This document shows, piece after piece, positions 61,358 to 64,000 of a stretch of DNA of 64,000 nucleotides. The stretch spans positions 1,720,658-1,784,657 of the forward strand of contig NW_006768765.1 in the NCBI RefSeq assembly GCF_000204055.1, in the 5' to 3' direction. The position numbers were made by a program, and so were the translations under genes. The notes under the pieces are model-generated. The model ran no database searches and had not been told where the DNA came from. It saw only the letters and a list, made by a program, of their open reading frames with translations. The stretch's first letter is position 1, and each line of letters opens with the position of its first letter. The stretch is from Melampsora larici-populina 98AG31 (lineage: Eukaryota > Basidiomycota > Pucciniomycetes > Pucciniales > Melampsoraceae).

Positions 61358-62488
61358 CACTGTCAGGATTAAACACTTTCCCAATTGGTATAATGTGTCA
61401 CTTTTTTTGGGATAATTAATTTTTGCCATATAAATGCTAAGGGCCCGTTCGGCTGATTTAGCCAAAAATTGTTACACAAAAACAAAATTTCTATCCGCCC
61501 CTGAAAAAGAGTTTTTCAGGGGCGGATAGAGAAACTCGTTTTTCGGCTTTTTTAGATTACCGAACAGTCGACCAAAAAGGTCAACAAAAGATCAAAATGA
61601 TCATCGTTGACCATACCATTCAACTGTTTGGTCACAACCAAATTCATCAATCCTTTTCTTGACACTTCGCATCGCACGATTTAAAACGACATGGAGTGTC
61701 GTTCTTACCTTTCAAAAGTCATATCAGACATACAAAGAATATTATTCACAACAAATTGCTCAATGGTATCAATGGAAATCAAAGATATGATTCTCAACAT
61801 CAGATAATAAAATCAACTTTTTGTATGCTTTCCTATCAGATTTTATTTACAGATGATTAGAATGAAATAAAATACATTTTGGTCTTCAAGGCATTGGTTG
61901 TTGAGATGAAGAGGAATGTTCTAGAGAAGAAGATTGAGAATTAGATCTAATCTTTGGTTTGTTTCGATTTGGATATGTAGTTAAACGTGATTTGATATTT
62001 GTCTTATTTTGCTACAAAATCGATTTCTTTAAATCAAGTTTATTCAATTCGATCTGATTCTTGATTGCATTGTTGTAGAGAGAAAGGAAAAATGGACAAC
62101 TGGCGGAAAGAATGGTGCGTGAAGGGATTAAGAGAGTGGTGGTGTTGGTGGTGAGGTTGTAGATGGTGAGGTGGTGAATTCCTGGTGTCGATCGGTGGAT
62201 TGAGGTGAAGGGCCAAAAAGTCTTTTTGGCTTGAAAAACAGCCTTGAGGCTGTTTTTCGATTTTGACTGTTTTTGATCAAATACTGTTTTTGTATTTGGG
62301 TCAATTGAAATTGCCGAACACCGGCGTTTTTGGAAAAACCCAAAAACAGTTTTGACCCAAAAACAGTTTTTGGCTTTGGTGGGGTTTTTGGCCAAAAACC
62401 GTTTTTGGGTCTCAGCCGAACGGGCCCTAAGCATTTATTGCAAAAGTGAACATTATTCCATCAGGGACAGTGTTTAATCCTGACAGTG
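61358..62488. mobile_element. CACTA-type MITE interrupted by another MITE
   Basis: TIR CACTGTCAGGATTAAACACT is identical at both ends over 20 bp and stays similar much further in; flanks are TAT at 61355-61357 and 62489-62491. Without the inner insert it would be a hairpin of about 140 bp, nearly all TIR. The CACT(G) start and 3-bp duplication fit CACTA-type elements. Confidence 0.78.
61441..62427. mobile_element. PIF/Harbinger-type element nested in a CACTA-type MITE, 987 bp
   Basis: TIR GGGCCCGTTCGGCTGA (right end exact inverse) with TAA at 61438-61440 and 62428-62430. It lies at the centre of the outer hairpin. Inside, at about 61489-61531, is an 18-bp-arm hairpin (CTATCCGCCCCTGAAAAA and inverse), and the right half holds many AAAACAGTTTTTG-like words. 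A 140-codon minus frame (62012-62434) has no known domain; its end might be captured host sequence. Confidence 0.82.
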
Positions 62489-62491
62489 TAT

Positions 62492-63129
62492 GTTTGCTAT
62501 CTTCACTTGCACTAAAAACCTGTTCAAGTTAATTAAAACCTAGACAAACTTCTAAAATTCTTTCTCTTCTTCAGTCTCTTCAAAAAACTTTTTAAAAAAC
62601 CTTATAATTCCAAAACTAAACAGATAAATTTACCTGATAATTCCAATCTCAAAACTTTGGTCAACAGATTAATCATCACACACAACTGGCTCTCTCTGCT
62701 TAATTAGTGCTACTTATAAGTTTCATTTCTAGAGTCTTACAAAACACAGATTATAGAGTTCACTCTAATTATCCAAAGTAGATTGTGATTAGTTAAGGTC
62801 ATGAGTCTCACTTTTAGATTTTTGTGACTTGGTCCTTGTACCTAAATACTCTCAAATACTCCTACCAATCTGAACAATAATTATGGCATTTTTTTACCCT
62901 TAACACTATCCCAATATCATATGCTCAGAGATGTAAGCCTTGTGAAACCTCCTGTTGACTCTAATAAACCAGTTGACCCAGAACATCATCCCTGATGTTG
63001 ATGCTCTGTTATATATGAATGAAATCAACATTTCTCATACAATGTGTCCTGATACATATCTTCCCTCACCCCCTTCCTTTTCATCATTACTCATTCAAAA
63101 TTCTGGATGCCTAAGGGCTTTGGTTGTTA
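62492..63129. other. Intergenic, no gene recognised
   Basis: AT-rich. The frame at 62955-63227 runs into the duplicated unit and is not called. Confidence 0.4.
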
Positions 63130-63821
63130 AGACTATTGGTTTTACCAACAGATTCAAAGGTCTACAAACTTGTCTTTGCTTCACTATTCAATTAAAGGAA
63201 CCTGAACTGATATATAGAGCCTCATGAGTGCAAGTCTCATGCATAAATCTGTAATAAAAGAACAGATATGAATCTATAACAAGAAGAAACTGACCAAGTT
63301 GTTGAATTCAATCAACACATTACATACATGGTGTTTCAAATAGAAAAATTAATTTTGTTTTGGAATATCTTGAATTGGAATTGGATTAAAGATTGAAAAC
63401 CTAAAGGTTTTGCGTAATCAAGTTTGGATTTCTTTTGAGTTTGTTTTTTGACCTGACCCTGTAAAGGTAAAATACACCTTATGTATGGTTATGTTTACAA
63501 GGTGCTGTTGGAGATGCTCTAAGACTATTGGTTTTACCATCAGATCTCAATTCAAGAACCTTGTCTTTATATCAACTTACTAATCAATTAAAGGAACCTG
63601 AACTGATATATAGAGCCTCATGAGTGCAAGGCTCATGAATAAATCTGTGGTAAAAGAACAGATATGAATCTATAACAAGAAGAAACTGACCAAGTTGTCA
63701 AATTCAATCAACACATTACATACATGGTGTTTCAAATAGAAAAATATTTGTTTTGGAATATCTTGGATTGGAATTGGATCAAAGATGAAAACTGTGTAAT
63801 CAAGTTTGAATTTCTTTTGAG
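63130..63821. repeat. Direct duplication, two units of about 305 bp, period about 390 bp
   Basis: Unit 1 (about 63130-63440) and unit 2 (about 63519-63821) match over most of their length, sharing AATTAAAGGAACCTGAACTG, AGAACAGATATGAATCTATA and ACACATTACATACATGGTGT. They are separated by about 80 bp that is not repeated. No TIR or LTR ends are visible. Confidence 0.85.
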
Positions 63822-64000
63822 TATATAATTCAAACCCTTTGGTTTTGAAGAAAAAACAAAAAAAAAAACTTTTTCCTTTGGATCATGATGTATTGTACAA
63901 TTCATTTTTTTGGTTCATTTAATATCTTTTCATAATTTCTACATACATGATTGATTTTTAATTTTTATAGAATTCAGTTTCATCACTTTATGATTTGTTT

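Noticed and set aside
62012..62434. 140-codon minus frame in the PIF-type element
   Set aside because: Its start lies in the TIR and the first half is AAAACAG-type repeat words. Host gene capture is possible but unproven.

Overview
This window looks like nuclear DNA of a filamentous basidiomycete, most likely a rust fungus (Pucciniales, Melampsora-like). That placement is inference. It rests on dense short GT-AG introns, fungal-type protein families (Ade2 as a PurK-PurE fusion, Pfs2, eIF3e with an RGG tail), AT-rich repeat-filled intergenic DNA, a Copia element with a GRHNP-type zinc knuckle, and a small secreted Cys-rich protein of candidate-effector type. No rRNA, CRISPR or bacterial-style operon is present.

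Layout. 1-2.7 kb: a minus-strand Copia retrotransposon cut by the left edge, with one in-frame stop and a half-tRNA primer site, abutting a degraded LINE 3' end. 2.9-24.2 kb: the first gene-rich block: an ELMO-domain protein, SERF-like protein, a divergent H4/H3 histone pair, two tandem short-chain dehydrogenases, Pfs2 (mRNA 3'-end processing), an N-terminal protein methyltransferase and an F-box/WD40 protein. 24.2-39.7 kb: gene-poor DNA with one candidate secreted protein (26.5 kb), tandem repeats, hairpin-rich segments and several MITEs. 39.7-44.2 kb: a complete hAT transposon with its transposase gene. 45.5-55.7 kb: the second gene-rich block: eIF3e, a second H3/H4 pair in mirror order, ADE2 and an unknown, probably N-myristoylated protein. 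55.7-64 kb: repeats again, including a CACTA-type hairpin MITE, a tRNA-like SINE head, a hAT-type MITE, hAT relics, a MITE inserted in another MITE, and a 390-bp-period duplication.

The host genes are mostly housekeeping: chromatin (two H3/H4 pairs), translation initiation, mRNA 3'-end formation, purine synthesis, ubiquitin-ligase substrate choice and N-terminal methylation. They do not form one pathway. Exon models were built by hand from reading frame, splice sites and family knowledge. Nearly all close in frame, but none has transcript support. The most unusual signals are (i) several hairpin-dense repeat segments (about 30.3-31.0, 48.9 and 59.3-59.8 kb) that may be LTRs of an unrecognised element, (ii) many small DNA elements with readable TIRs and target-site duplications, including one nested pair, (iii) histone H4 with an extra Ser in its tail in both copies, and (iv) frequent GTT-type 5' splice sites.
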